Source: UBA6623 sp965238125
GTDB lineage: Bacteria > Acidobacteriota > Terriglobia > Bryobacterales > UBA6623
Length of the DNA stretch: 64,000 bases
Reading direction: 5' to 3'
Assembly (NCBI GenBank): GCA_965238125.1
Contig: OZ250179.1
Coordinates: 6,857,830-6,921,829, forward strand
Position numbers and translations under genes: made by a program. How positions within the stretch are numbered: position 1 is the first letter of the stretch; each line of letters begins with the position of its first letter. The notes under the pieces were generated by a model. The model saw nothing but the letters and a program-made list of their open reading frames with translations, made no database searches and was not told the DNA's origin. Of the stretch, positions 18,130 to 25,939 are shown one piece after another.

Positions 18130-18500
18130 TAGCCCCAATACCCTTCACTTAACGATCCTGACGCGTTCTCGCTATCCAAAGCCTTGTCCGACAAGACCGC
18201 AAACCTCTTGAGCCGCGAAGCGGCGGCAGGAATGTAGCCCAGGGTGGAGCCGAAGGCGGAACCCTGGGTAGAACCCCCCACCCGGAAGAGCCCTGAAAGG
18301 GCGGCAGGAGCCTCAATTTGTGAATTGCCGCGCGTTCATAAGTGTGTGTGGGTTCGGTCAACTCTCATCCTCAGGCTCCGTCAGGAGCCCCTGAACATGG
18401 GCTCAGGGCTTCGTCCACCTCATTGGTTCATGTCGTGTTTGCGACGAAACAACGGCGGTTCGCTCTCCATAAAATCCTTAAGTGAAGAGCATTGGGGCTA
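18130..18500. mobile_element. Small element with 27-bp terminal inverted repeats (MITE-like, type M3)
   Basis: The left end starts TAGCCCCAATACCCTTCACT and the right end is its complement with 24 of 27 matches. The 371 bp carry no convincing gene but contain compact hairpins, including one built from CCCAGGGT and ACCCTGGG around 18238-18270. The right end supplies the TAG that now stops the sigma-54 regulator fragment. Confidence 0.7.
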
Positions 18501-18875
18501 CCTACCCATCCTTTCCAATTTCCGATAAAGCGTCTTGCGTTCGATGTTGAGGATTTGGGCGGCTCGGGTTTTGTTGCCGCCTGTTGCCGCCAAGACCCTG
18601 CGGATTTGTTCTTCTTCGGCATCCGCCAGGGATTCGACGGGCTTTCGGCGAGGCTCGATGCTTGCTAGGGCTTCGCGCACGGCTTCTCCTTCGACGGTGT
18701 CGACGGGGCTCAAGATGACAAGTCTTTCGAGCAGGTGTTGCAGTTGGCGGACGTTGCCGGGCCAGGCGTATTCCTCGATCGCCTTGCGGCCGGCGGAGCT
18801 TAGGTGAACGTTGCGTGAATAGCGCTCATTGAAGCGGCCGAGAAAATGCCTTGCCAAAACAGCGATGTCGCGTAG
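18498..18875 (-). pseudogene. 3' stump of an NtrC-family sigma-54 response regulator
   Basis: About 125 residues remain: the end of the AAA+ domain (DIAVLARHFLGRFNERYSRN, then AWPGNVRQLQHLLERLVIL) and the Fis-type DNA-binding helices (GGNKTRAAQILNIERKTLYR). Receiver, Walker A, Walker B and GAFTGA regions are missing. Homology stops near 18875, where a stop codon appears in frame and the DNA becomes the start of the toxin-like gene on the other strand. The 3' end abuts an inverted-repeat element. It is therefore a remnant truncated by rearrangement. Confidence 0.82.
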
Positions 18876-19099
18876 ATGGCCTTAGGGCTGACTACGAACG
18901 ATTGGATGAGGCTCTTGCAGGTGTTGAATGGGCGTTGTCTAACGGCCCGGCAAGGTTTCCTGAGTTATATGGATCAGGTCTGCGTATGGCAAAAACCTTT
19001 AGAATGCCCGGTGTTCCAGCACTGAGAATTTGGTTCACATTCGACGACTCCACAGCCACGGTAATTTTTGTAGAGCCAAGTCAAGATGAAGAAGACTAG
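18851..19099 (+). CDS. Putative RelE/ParE-type toxin
   Basis: An 82-residue protein with the layout of small RelE/HigB-like toxins: an N-terminal helix pair (YERLDEALAGVEWALSNGP) followed by beta strands (LRMAKTF, ALRIWFTFDD, TATVIFVEP). No exact family can be assigned by eye. The TTG start is uncertain because it lies at the junction with the broken sigma-54 gene, and the original N-terminus may be altered. Its last 14 bases overlap a small basic protein gene, the tight coupling typical of toxin-antitoxin pairs in toxin-first order. Confidence 0.55.
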   Translation: MPKQRCRVDGLRADYERLDEALAGVEWALSNGPARFPELYGSGLRMAKTFRMPGVPALRIWFTFDDSTATVIFVEPSQDEED

Positions 19100-19250
19100 T
19101 CCCCAGCCCAGAGACACGCCTTGGGGGAGGCTGGATCGAGCGTTCCGAACCACTTTGAGCGTTCCCAAAGCTGCGCTAGTGAGGGAAGAAGCTAGGCAGA
19201 AGCGGCTGAGACAAAAGAAGCGGGCCAAAAAGCCCAAAAAGCCTACTTGA
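19086..19250 (+). CDS. Putative small antitoxin-like basic protein
   Basis: A 54-residue frame beginning MKKTSPQPRDTPWGRLDRAF. The middle segment TTLSVPKAALVREE resembles the VPKxEL-type segment I associate with short proteins paired with RelE-like toxins in cyanobacteria and other soil bacteria, and the C-terminus is a Lys/Arg tail. The start lies within the end of the toxin-like gene (14-base overlap), implying translational coupling. Function is inferred only from size, position and that segment. Confidence 0.5.
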   Translation: MKKTSPQPRDTPWGRLDRAFRTTLSVPKAALVREEARQKRLRQKKRAKKPKKPT

Positions 19251-19315
19251 CTCCCCTGAGCCCGGCGGCTGGGGCGGAGCCCTAGAACCCCAAGAACCCC
19301 GACCGGCGGGCAGGG

Positions 19316-20269
19316 CTAATTGAAATTCGCCAGCTCGCGAACCGCGCCCAACGTCTGACCCAGAGGCACGATAGGGTGATACTCCAACCCGACATAACCG
19401 TCGAATTTGCCGGCTTGTTGCAGCTCGTATATCTGACGAAAGACGTTGCGGTGGTGGATTTCGCCGGTTCCGGGTTCGTGGCGGCCCGGATGATCGCCGA
19501 TTTGAAAGTGCCCGATCATGTCGATCCTGTTGCGGATCTGCGGAATCAAATGCCCATCCATGATTTGCACATGATAAATGTCGAACAGCAGTTTGACGCG
19601 ATCGCTCGTGACGCGCTCGATCACGCCGAAAGCCTCTTTCGAGCAGCAAAGAAAATAGCCCGGCCGAGTGACCAGCGTGTTGATCGTCTCGACGACGATC
19701 GTCATGTCGTGGCGTTCGAGAAGCGGCACCGCGGCCTTCAACCCGGCGACGCAATGGTCGAGTTGTTCGGCGCGGGAAACGCCCTCTCGCTCCATGCCGC
19801 TGAGCACCACCAGGCGTTTCGAACCCACCGTCTTCGCCGCCGCGGAGGTGCTTTCGATCTCGCGCAGAAAGCCCTCGTGCTCGGCGGGGTCGTTCAAGCT
19901 GCAACCCGGCGCCCGCACGCCCTTATTGGCGACCAGGCAAGCGCAATCGAGGCCGTATTTCCGCTGAGCTTTCTGATAGGCCTCGAGCTCAGCGGCATCG
20001 CGCCAGTTGAACATCTCGAAGGCTTGGTATCCGGCCGCGTGGACCAGGGCCAGCGCTTGCTCGGGCGTGTATTTTCGCTGCCGGACGCCCTGGGCGGGAC
20101 GGCCCCAGGCCTCGGGCTTATGAGCGTCCTCGGGCAGGCTGCGGTCGGGACCGCGAAACATGTCGCAGGTAATCGACAGCTTCAGCCCGCGCGGGGGGAA
20201 TGGTTTCAGTTGGGCGTACCCCGGGATTGCCGCCGCGGCGGAGGCGGCAAGAAATGTTCGTCGTTTCAT
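19316..20269 (-). CDS. Hydroxypyruvate isomerase-like TIM-barrel protein, Tat-exported
   Basis: A 317-residue xylose-isomerase-like TIM barrel of the Hyi/EC 5.3.1.22 type. It starts with a twin-arginine-like signal (MKRRTFLAASAAAAIPGYAQ), so it is predicted periplasmic. Visible barrel pieces include FEMFNWRD, VVETINT, LLFDIYHVQIMDG and the C-terminal GYVGLEYHPI. Metal ligands expected in the family fit Glu in VVETIN, Asp in FDIYH and Glu in LEYHP. The frame stays open upstream into a hairpin repeat; the signal peptide fixes the start. Substrate uncertain. Confidence 0.82.
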   Translation of the reverse strand: MKRRTFLAASAAAAIPGYAQLKPFPPRGLKLSITCDMFRGPDRSLPEDAHKPEAWGRPAQGVRQRKYTPEQALALVHAAGYQAFEMFNWRDAAELEAYQKAQRKYGLDCACLVANKGVRAPGCSLNDPAEHEGFLREIESTSAAAKTVGSKRLVVLSGMEREGVSRAEQLDHCVAGLKAAVPLLERHDMTIVVETINTLVTRPGYFLCCSKEAFGVIERVTSDRVKLLFDIYHVQIMDGHLIPQIRNRIDMIGHFQIGDHPGRHEPGTGEIHHRNVFRQIYELQQAGKFDGYVGLEYHPIVPLGQTLGAVRELANFN

Positions 20270-20356
20270 CGGAAATACCTTACTATCCCGGCGGACGGCG
20301 GGCGACAGGGCGGGACGGAATGGAGGCTGCTGAGACACCGTTTCCGGGAGCTTGGA

Positions 20357-20413
20357 GACAAGATATGTCGGCACGAATGCCGACACGGCACGCCTGGAGG
20401 CGCGCGCCACGTC
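20357..20413 (+). repeat. REP-like two-hairpin repeat (family R1, copy c)
   Basis: Main hairpin TGTCGGCA-CGAA-TGCCGACA is perfect. It is followed by a second GC hairpin (GGCACGCC with GGCGCGCGCC). It lies between the convergent-side end of scpB and the start region of the isomerase. Confidence 0.78.
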
Positions 20414-20422
20414 GGGCGCCCG

Positions 20423-21058
20423 CTAGGCTTCCCGCGTCTCCTTCGCGGGGTCGGCCTCGTCTGCGGCGTCCTCCTCGCCTTCGCCCAGCGCCGCTCGGCT
20501 CAGCTCCTCGAACTCCTTCAAGTTCGGCAACTCCGACAAATCGCTGAGTCCGAATTGCACTAGAAATTCCTTCGTTGTCTTGTACATCATCGGGCGCCCG
20601 ATCACCTTCTTGCGCCCGGCGGTGGTGATCAATTTGCGGTTGAGCAAGGTGTGGATGACACCGCTGACATTGACGCCGCGAACCGCTTGCACCTCCGGAA
20701 TCGTGACCGGTTGCTTGTAGGCGACCACCGAAAGCGTCTCGAGCGACGGCAACGACAGCCTGAACTTGGGCCGCAGCGTCTTCACGAAACCGCGCACGGC
20801 CTCGTGGTGCTCGGCCTTGGTGAACATCTTGTAGCCGCCGGCGACAACGCGCACTTCGACGCCCCGCTCAGCGCTTTTGTACCCGTCGATCAGCGCGGCC
20901 AAATCGGTCTTCACGGTTTCGAGAGGCCACCCCAACCCCTCGTTGATTTGCGCCGGCGTGAGGGGCTGCTCGGCCACGTAGATGACAGCCTCGAGTAAGG
21001 CGCGGCGGACGCTTTCGTCGGGCAGCGTCCCGGGCAGGACCGGTTGCTCCTCGCTCAC
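20423..21058 (-). CDS. scpB: Segregation and condensation protein B
   Basis: A 211-residue winged-helix kleisin partner of the SMC-ScpAB complex that compacts and segregates the chromosome. Typical segments are VRRALLEAVIYVAEQPLTPAQI, RLSLPSLETLSVVAYKQPVT and IPEVQAVRGVNVSGVIHTLL. The C-terminal tail is acidic. It starts with GTG overlapping the scpA stop by one base (TAGTG), so the two are translationally coupled. Confidence 0.94.
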   Translation of the reverse strand: MSEEQPVLPGTLPDESVRRALLEAVIYVAEQPLTPAQINEGLGWPLETVKTDLAALIDGYKSAERGVEVRVVAGGYKMFTKAEHHEAVRGFVKTLRPKFRLSLPSLETLSVVAYKQPVTIPEVQAVRGVNVSGVIHTLLNRKLITTAGRKKVIGRPMMYKTTKEFLVQFGLSDLSELPNLKEFEELSRAALGEGEEDAADEADPAKETREA

Positions 21059-21921
21059 TAAGCCGGTTCCCCTTCGAAAGCGGGCTGAAGTCGGTCGCCG
21101 CTGAAGACCACATCGAACATCTTGTGTTTTCGGATCACGATTTCTCCGAAGAGTTTGTCCTGCCGTAAAACGACGGCTTGCATGCGGACCATTTCGAGCA
21201 CCGCCAGGAATGTGGAAATCAGAGCGCGACGGTGCGGTTGCCTGTCGAAAACGCCGCGCAATGGAATCGCCCGCCCCTCGCTCAACAGCATGTTCTTGAG
21301 GTAGGCGATTCTGTTTTCGACTGAAACGTCGTCATCGGGAACATCGAAACGGGGCCGGTTCTTGGCTCGCTCGAGAACATCCTGAAACGTCTTCACCAGA
21401 TCGAAGACCGAAACGGCCAATCCGGGATCTTCATCCTCGTCGAGAAACGCATCGAGCGCGGGATTGGACCAAGTGTTTTCCTCGACCACGCGTTTTTGGA
21501 GCAGCATCTGCGAAGCTTGCTTGAACGTCTCGTACTCGATCAGCCGCTGGATCAATTCTTCGCGTGGGTCTTCCTGCTCCTGCTCGGGGATGGTCGGATC
21601 TTTCGGCAGCAGCATCTTCGACTTGATCTGAATCAGCGTCGCCGCCATGAAAACGAACTCTCCGCCGAGGTCGACGTTCAACTCGTCGGCGCGGCGAACG
21701 TAGTCAAGATATTGGTCGGTGATTTGCGCGATCGGGATGTCGAAAATATCGAGCTTGTGCTTGCGAATCAGGTCGAGAAGCAGGTCAAGAGGACCTTCAT
21801 AGCGCTCGATTTGAATCGTGAAACCGGAATCCGGGCGATCATCCTCGACCGCGGCGGGCGGGGTTTCCGAGGCGCCGACGGCGTCGTCGGGCTGGGGTTG
21901 GGAGGAACTCGTTTCGTTCAC
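21058..21921 (-). CDS. scpA: Segregation and condensation protein A
   Basis: A 287-residue kleisin. The conserved N-terminal FTIQIERYEGPLDLLLDLI and HKLDIFDIPIAQITDQYLDY segments bind the SMC neck and ScpB, and the C-terminal winged helix is present. About 30 acidic, Pro-rich residues precede the domain. It is coupled to scpB. Some 200 bases upstream lies an Flp-type pilin on the same strand, probably unrelated. Confidence 0.94.
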   Translation of the reverse strand: MNETSSSQPQPDDAVGASETPPAAVEDDRPDSGFTIQIERYEGPLDLLLDLIRKHKLDIFDIPIAQITDQYLDYVRRADELNVDLGGEFVFMAATLIQIKSKMLLPKDPTIPEQEQEDPREELIQRLIEYETFKQASQMLLQKRVVEENTWSNPALDAFLDEDEDPGLAVSVFDLVKTFQDVLERAKNRPRFDVPDDDVSVENRIAYLKNMLLSEGRAIPLRGVFDRQPHRRALISTFLAVLEMVRMQAVVLRQDKLFGEIVIRKHKMFDVVFSGDRLQPAFEGEPA

Positions 21922-22128
21922 GGGACGACGGGGTGAATCTCACTGTAGCACGCGCCCGGCGGGGCTCGGACGCGACCCGATCCTACCCGGAACTGCTTGC
22001 CAAGAAGGAACCTGGACAGCCGGGGCGGACGACATCAATGGCCACCGCATCGCGCTGTGTCGATGGGCGCGCCCGAGCTTCTCGCCGCCCCAGTGTGCTC
22101 TTATCCCGAAAACTTGTACGGCCTCTTG

Positions 22129-22356
22129 TCAGACTGCCGCGGCTTCCTCGACGGCTTCCTCGAGATGCTCGAAGATGTGCTGGAGGTTATGGGCTATATC
22201 GGGAAACAGAGCTGCCGCCGTTACCGCGATGAACCCCGCCAGCAGGGCATATTCCACCATGTCTTGAGCGCGGGTATCGCGGGCGAGACATTGCACTCGA
22301 ACGAGGGCCCCCTCGATCCGCCGCATGACGACCCCCGCGAACGTCGCTTGTGTCAT
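22129..22356 (-). CDS. Flp/Fap-type pilin subunit
   Basis: A 75-residue protein with the Flp pilin hallmark: a short basic leader, then QDMVEYALLAGFIAVTAAAL, where Glu and Tyr of the EY pair precede a hydrophobic helix. It is probably the major subunit for the Tad machinery encoded 4 kb away. Flp pilins are usually cut after Gly; here the equivalent position (TRA before QDMVEY) is Ala, which is unusual. The start could also be the Met at residue 11, giving 65 residues. The C-terminal helix is acidic (EHLEEAVEEAA). Confidence 0.82.
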   Translation of the reverse strand: MTQATFAGVVMRRIEGALVRVQCLARDTRAQDMVEYALLAGFIAVTAAALFPDIAHNLQHIFEHLEEAVEEAAAV

Positions 22357-22472
22357 AGTCCCAGCATGAAATAGGGGTGGCCCTAGGGGAATAGACCGTT
22401 GGTACCTTTTGCCTCTACGGAATCCGCCTGATCCGGCGGATCTCCTCGGGCCGCGGGAGCTCGGAATCCTTG

Positions 22473-23153
22473 CTACTCGGTGACGATTTTGCCGTCGAGC
22501 ATGCGCACCGTTCGCGCGCCGCAGAAGCCGGCGGCTTCCGGGTTGTGGGTGATCATCAGGATCGTTTGGCCGAGCTTCTTATTGAGGATCTTGAGAGTCG
22601 TGAGCACGGCTTCGGAATTCTGCGAATCCAGGTTCCCCGTCGGTTCATCGGCCAGCAGAATCGGGGGATGGTTGACGATGGCGCGGGCGATGGCGACACG
22701 CTGCTGTTCGCCGCCCGAGAGCGCGTAGGGCTTGTGATGCAGGCGGTGCTCGATGCCCAGCAGAGCGAGCACTTCTTGAAAGGTTGAATCGTTGCCGCGG
22801 TTGCCCGCGATGTGCCTGGCGATTTCGATGTTCTCCGCCGCGCTAAGCGTGGGCAATAAGTTGAAGCGCTGGAACACGAACCCCACCCCGGTTCGGCGCA
22901 GGGAAGTTCTCTCGGCGTCGCTCATCGTGGTCAGGTCGCGCCCGGCGACTCGTACCCTGCCCGCGCTGGGCGGCGTCAGCCCGCCGATGATGTGGAACAG
23001 CGTCGATTTTCCCGAACCCGACGGCCCGAGCACGGCCAGAAACTCGCCCGCCCGCGCGCTTAAGTCGATGCCGCGCAGCGCCGGCACCTCCACGCCCCCC
23101 ATGTGGTAGACCTTCGTCAGAGCTTCCACTTCGATGATGGATTCGTTGGCCAC
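22473..23153 (-). CDS. ABC transporter ATP-binding protein, LolD/MacB type
   Basis: A 226-residue nucleotide-binding subunit of the MacB/LolD group: Walker A GPSGSGKST, Q-loop VFQRFNLLPTLSAAENIE, signature LSGGEQQRVAIARA, and Walker B PILLADEPTGNLD. GTG start 8 bases after the permease stop. The frame is open farther upstream but that part overlaps the permease, so the GTG before ANESIIEV is preferred. With the permease and lipoprotein upstream it forms a three-gene unit that probably moves or releases a lipid or lipoprotein from the inner membrane. Confidence 0.88.
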   Translation of the reverse strand: MANESIIEVEALTKVYHMGGVEVPALRGIDLSARAGEFLAVLGPSGSGKSTLFHIIGGLTPPSAGRVRVAGRDLTTMSDAERTSLRRTGVGFVFQRFNLLPTLSAAENIEIARHIAGNRGNDSTFQEVLALLGIEHRLHHKPYALSGGEQQRVAIARAIVNHPPILLADEPTGNLDSQNSEAVLTTLKILNKKLGQTILMITHNPEAAGFCGARTVRMLDGKIVTE

Positions 23154-23161
23154 GGGTGTTG

Positions 23162-24259
23162 TTAGTCGTACGCCAATGCTTCGATCGGATCCTGTTGCGC
23201 CGCCTTTGTCGCCGGATAGAAAGACCCCGCCAACGAGCCGATCACGGCAATCAACGCTCCCCAGAAAAGCCACGACGGCAGGATCAGAACCGTCACCAGC
23301 GGGAAGTAGGTTTCGACCACCGTCTTGGTCACGAAGGCGAACAAATACCCGACAAGAATACCGGCGGCGCAAAGAACCAATGTCTCGCGCATGACGAGCT
23401 TCGTAATATACGCTTTCGACGCGCCCATGGATTTCAGAATGCCGATCTCGCGGGTTCGCTCGAGAATCGACGTATACATCGACAGCATCACCACCATGAA
23501 ACCGATAATGACGGCAATACCGATAATCACGTTGATGAATTGCGACGACATCGACCGCAGGTCGGCGGCGGCCTGGGAGAGCAAGTCTTCCATCGCGTAC
23601 ACCGGGTAGGAGGGCAGCAACGCCTTGATTTTGGCGATCACCGGTTGGGTCGCCGCCGGGTCGCCGAGCTTCAAATACAGTTGGCTCAGCCTGCCCTGCC
23701 AGCCCAGCAGTTCCTGCATCGTGTCGAGCCGAATGAAGATGCGCGACATCTTGCCGCTCTCGACGACGCCGGCCACGCGGAAGTCGTGGTTGAGGAAATT
23801 GAGGGTGTCTCCGACGCCCACTTTCTTATAGTGCGCGTAGACCTCGTCCACCGCGGCGTCGTAGGGACCTTCGATCGGTCCACCCTCGAGATAGCGGATG
23901 CCGCCGCACATTTCGACAAAACGGTCCCATTCCACGCCGGTAACCGTTTGCAGGTTGCCGAGCGTCGTGAGCGTCGTGCCGGTGGCGATGCGGATATCGG
24001 GAATAGTCTCCTCAAGACGGTTGAGCAGCTTCTGGGGAATGTCGGCGTTTCCCAAGCTCTGCGCCGCGCTGCTGGTCGAGGGACGAATCACGATGTCGGC
24101 GCCGACGCCGCGGCTTCTGCGCTGCGATTCCCACAGCAAACCTTCCGAGACGCCGACAATCATCAAAATCATCGTGACCTCGACGGCGACGGCGAGCACG
24201 CTGAGCCCGGTCCGGATCGGCCGGTGCGTCAGGTTACGGGCAATCATTTGGTTAATCAT
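23162..24259 (-). CDS. FtsX/MacB-like ABC permease
   Basis: A 365-residue permease with four membrane helices: one near residues 20-40 (LSVLAVAVEVTMILMIVGV), then a large periplasmic MacB-PCD domain, and three C-terminal helices (VIIGIAVIIGFMVVML; AAGILVGYLFAFV; LPSWLFWGALIAVIGSLAG). The conserved REIGILKSMGASKAYI coupling region is present. Its start overlaps the preceding lipoprotein gene by 8 bases, supporting an operon with the ATPase that follows. Confidence 0.88.
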   Translation of the reverse strand: MINQMIARNLTHRPIRTGLSVLAVAVEVTMILMIVGVSEGLLWESQRRSRGVGADIVIRPSTSSAAQSLGNADIPQKLLNRLEETIPDIRIATGTTLTTLGNLQTVTGVEWDRFVEMCGGIRYLEGGPIEGPYDAAVDEVYAHYKKVGVGDTLNFLNHDFRVAGVVESGKMSRIFIRLDTMQELLGWQGRLSQLYLKLGDPAATQPVIAKIKALLPSYPVYAMEDLLSQAAADLRSMSSQFINVIIGIAVIIGFMVVMLSMYTSILERTREIGILKSMGASKAYITKLVMRETLVLCAAGILVGYLFAFVTKTVVETYFPLVTVLILPSWLFWGALIAVIGSLAGSFYPATKAAQQDPIEALAYD

Positions 24260-25193
24260 GTCCGTCCGCCTCCCCGGGTTGGCTTTCCGGGGTGTCTCCG
24301 ATTCGTTCGATTTCGACACCCTTCGGGGCTTTCAACTCGAAGCTGTGCTCGGAAAGCGCTTCATTCAGCCCGGGCTTGACGATGCGCAACTGCACTTCAT
24401 AGCCGTCCTTGGGACGCGACAAGAAAATCGTCCTCGGATAGGGCAACCCATCCGCTTCCCCCCATTCCGTATAGAATGCGTCGGTCACCAGATCGGCTTC
24501 GTCATCAAAGGTTTGCATGCGAGCGATGTGGAAACCGCCGCGGTCAAACCAAATCTTGCGCGAAAGCCTCAGTTTCCCCTCCGCGCCGCGGCTCATCAGG
24601 TGGACGACCTGATAAGCGCGATCGCCGTACAGCACGTTTTCGAGCATGCGGTGGGGCTCATTCTGGCGCGGCGGGTCGACCAAGACGGCTTCGAGCAAGT
24701 GCTGTGGCCGCACCCGGTCAATGCGTCTTTTAGACGGCCCGCTCGCCGCCGCGTTGCCCACCAAGAAACGATTCTTCGGCGGGATATGGACCTTGAACTC
24801 GATGCCGTCGGAGACCATGTCGAATGCTTTACTTTTCACGACAGGCAACTCGGCGATCGTGCGGATCTTCGCGGGTCGCTCGATCAAGATGAAGCCACGA
24901 ACTTCGGTGAATTCTCGAACCCGTCGAAGACCGCTATCCTCTCCCCCGGCGGCTTGTTCGTCGGTGACGACCGACAGCCGCAATTCGACGGTCGACTTCA
25001 TCGTACGGATGGCGCCGAAAGCCTCCAGTTTCTCGGTTAGTTCCTCGATCGTCGCCGCGGTCCGAGCGGTAGGCAGCGCCCGCTCGACGCGCGTGCGCAC
25101 CAAGCAGCTCGTACCGACCCCAACGCACACCAAGATCGCCGGAATGAGCGGAGATCTAGCTATGAGGGGGAAAAACCGAACGCGGTGAGGCAA
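24252..25193 (-). CDS. Probable lipoprotein, LolA/DUF4292-like
   Basis: A 313-residue protein with an N-terminal hydrophobic signal ending at GTSC (Cys30), which could be an imperfect lipobox. The mature part reads as an extended beta-sheet fold with features of LolA/LolB or DUF4292 proteins (EFKVHIPPKNRFLVGN, KIWFDRGGFHIARMQTFD, TEWGEADGLPYPRTIFL). Its coupling to a MacB/LolD-like transporter suggests a periplasmic partner of that transporter. The assignment rests on fold-like pattern and context, not on a diagnostic motif. Confidence 0.6.
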   Translation of the reverse strand: MPHRVRFFPLIARSPLIPAILVCVGVGTSCLVRTRVERALPTARTAATIEELTEKLEAFGAIRTMKSTVELRLSVVTDEQAAGGEDSGLRRVREFTEVRGFILIERPAKIRTIAELPVVKSKAFDMVSDGIEFKVHIPPKNRFLVGNAAASGPSKRRIDRVRPQHLLEAVLVDPPRQNEPHRMLENVLYGDRAYQVVHLMSRGAEGKLRLSRKIWFDRGGFHIARMQTFDDEADLVTDAFYTEWGEADGLPYPRTIFLSRPKDGYEVQLRIVKPGLNEALSEHSFELKAPKGVEIERIGDTPESQPGEADGHD

Positions 25194-25243
25194 TCCTTGA
25201 TTATATCAGCCGCCCCGAGCGAGACCGTCGCGCGAACAAAGGA

Positions 25244-25543
25244 TGGGTGCGCGACATAAATATGGGAAAGTCGGCGGCCCGGGATCGAACGCTTCCCGGC
25301 TGCAATTTTCCCTTGGTTCGGCCATGGCTAAAGCCGTACGGGAAAAGGCCGTTGAAACGGCCTCCTACCCGGACGACGAGCCCTTTAAACCGGCCCTCGA
25401 AGGGCCGGCCTATTTGCAATCCAAGCCCGGTGAACCGGGCTAAGTGAGGGATAAGTGAGGGCTAAGCGTGGACTTCCGTCCACGCCTCTGCTTCTATTGC
25501 TCGCATGGCCGGCGGGACGTCCCACATTCATGTCGCACACCCA
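25244..25543. mobile_element. Non-autonomous element of the ISKra4-like transposon, with hairpin array (MITE type M1, copy 1)
   Basis: The ends TGGGTGCGCGACATAAAT.. (25244-25267) and its complement (25520-25543) match in 21 of 24 positions and are nearly identical to the ends of the ISKra4-type transposon at 54036-55867. The 300-bp interior encodes nothing but holds consecutive perfect hairpins: AGGCCGTT-GA-AACGGCCT (25346), CCGGCCCT-CGA-AGGGCCGG (25390), AGCCCGGT-GA-ACCGGGCT (25424) and GCGTGGAC-TTCC-GTCCACGC (25466), plus an outer TTTTCCC/GGGAAAA pair. Confidence 0.85.
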
Positions 25544-25561
25544 CGAAAGATACGGCCGGAA

Positions 25562-25765
25562 TCAGACGAGTTCCACGATCGCACGGTGGGCGGTAGAGAC
25601 AAGAGCCGCATCGCACGTGACCAGGGGAATCTCCAGGCTTTCCGCCAACGCAAGGTAGGCCGCATCGTACGCGCTAAAATTGTGCCTCAATTCCCAAACG
25701 CGCGGGAGCAATACCTCATGGGTCCAGTCGCCCGCAGTCCGACGCTGGGCAACGCAGCCCCTTTT
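25562..25765 (-). pseudogene. 3' fragment of a VapC-type PIN-domain toxin
   Basis: Reading the minus strand, the last ~65 codons give LLPRVWELRHNFSAYDAAYL and later LVTCDAALV, the C-terminal half of a VapC PIN-domain RNase (conserved YDAAY...TCD acidic pattern). The N-terminal half with the first catalytic Asp and any VapB antitoxin are missing upstream, where sequence similarity ends near 25765. The stop lies only ~20 bases from the hairpin element's right end. No gene is seen between here and 25940. Confidence 0.7.
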
Positions 25766-25939
25766 AGAGTAATGTAAGATACATCATTCATGTCTGGGTT
25801 GCCTCATATCCTTGAATCTGGTATAACCCTTGGCAACTCGATGCGATTCGTGCTCCGAGTTGACGGCCCGTAGCCGCCCGCTTGGGCGGGGACTTGATCG
25901 CTTCCCCCGGGCCCCAGGGTCGCGGGCTAAGACAATTTC

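Noticed and set aside
23156..24379. Long plus-strand frames over the ABC permease
   Set aside because: Mirror of a well-supported permease on the minus strand; no motif on the plus strand.
25281..25310. GGGATCGAACGCTTCCCGG as a tRNA T-arm
   Set aside because: No matching acceptor, D or anticodon arms on either strand; it is part of the M1 element.
25268..25500. Spaced hairpins in the M1 element as a CRISPR array
   Set aside because: Stems differ from each other, there are no identical repeats with unique spacers, and no cas genes occur.
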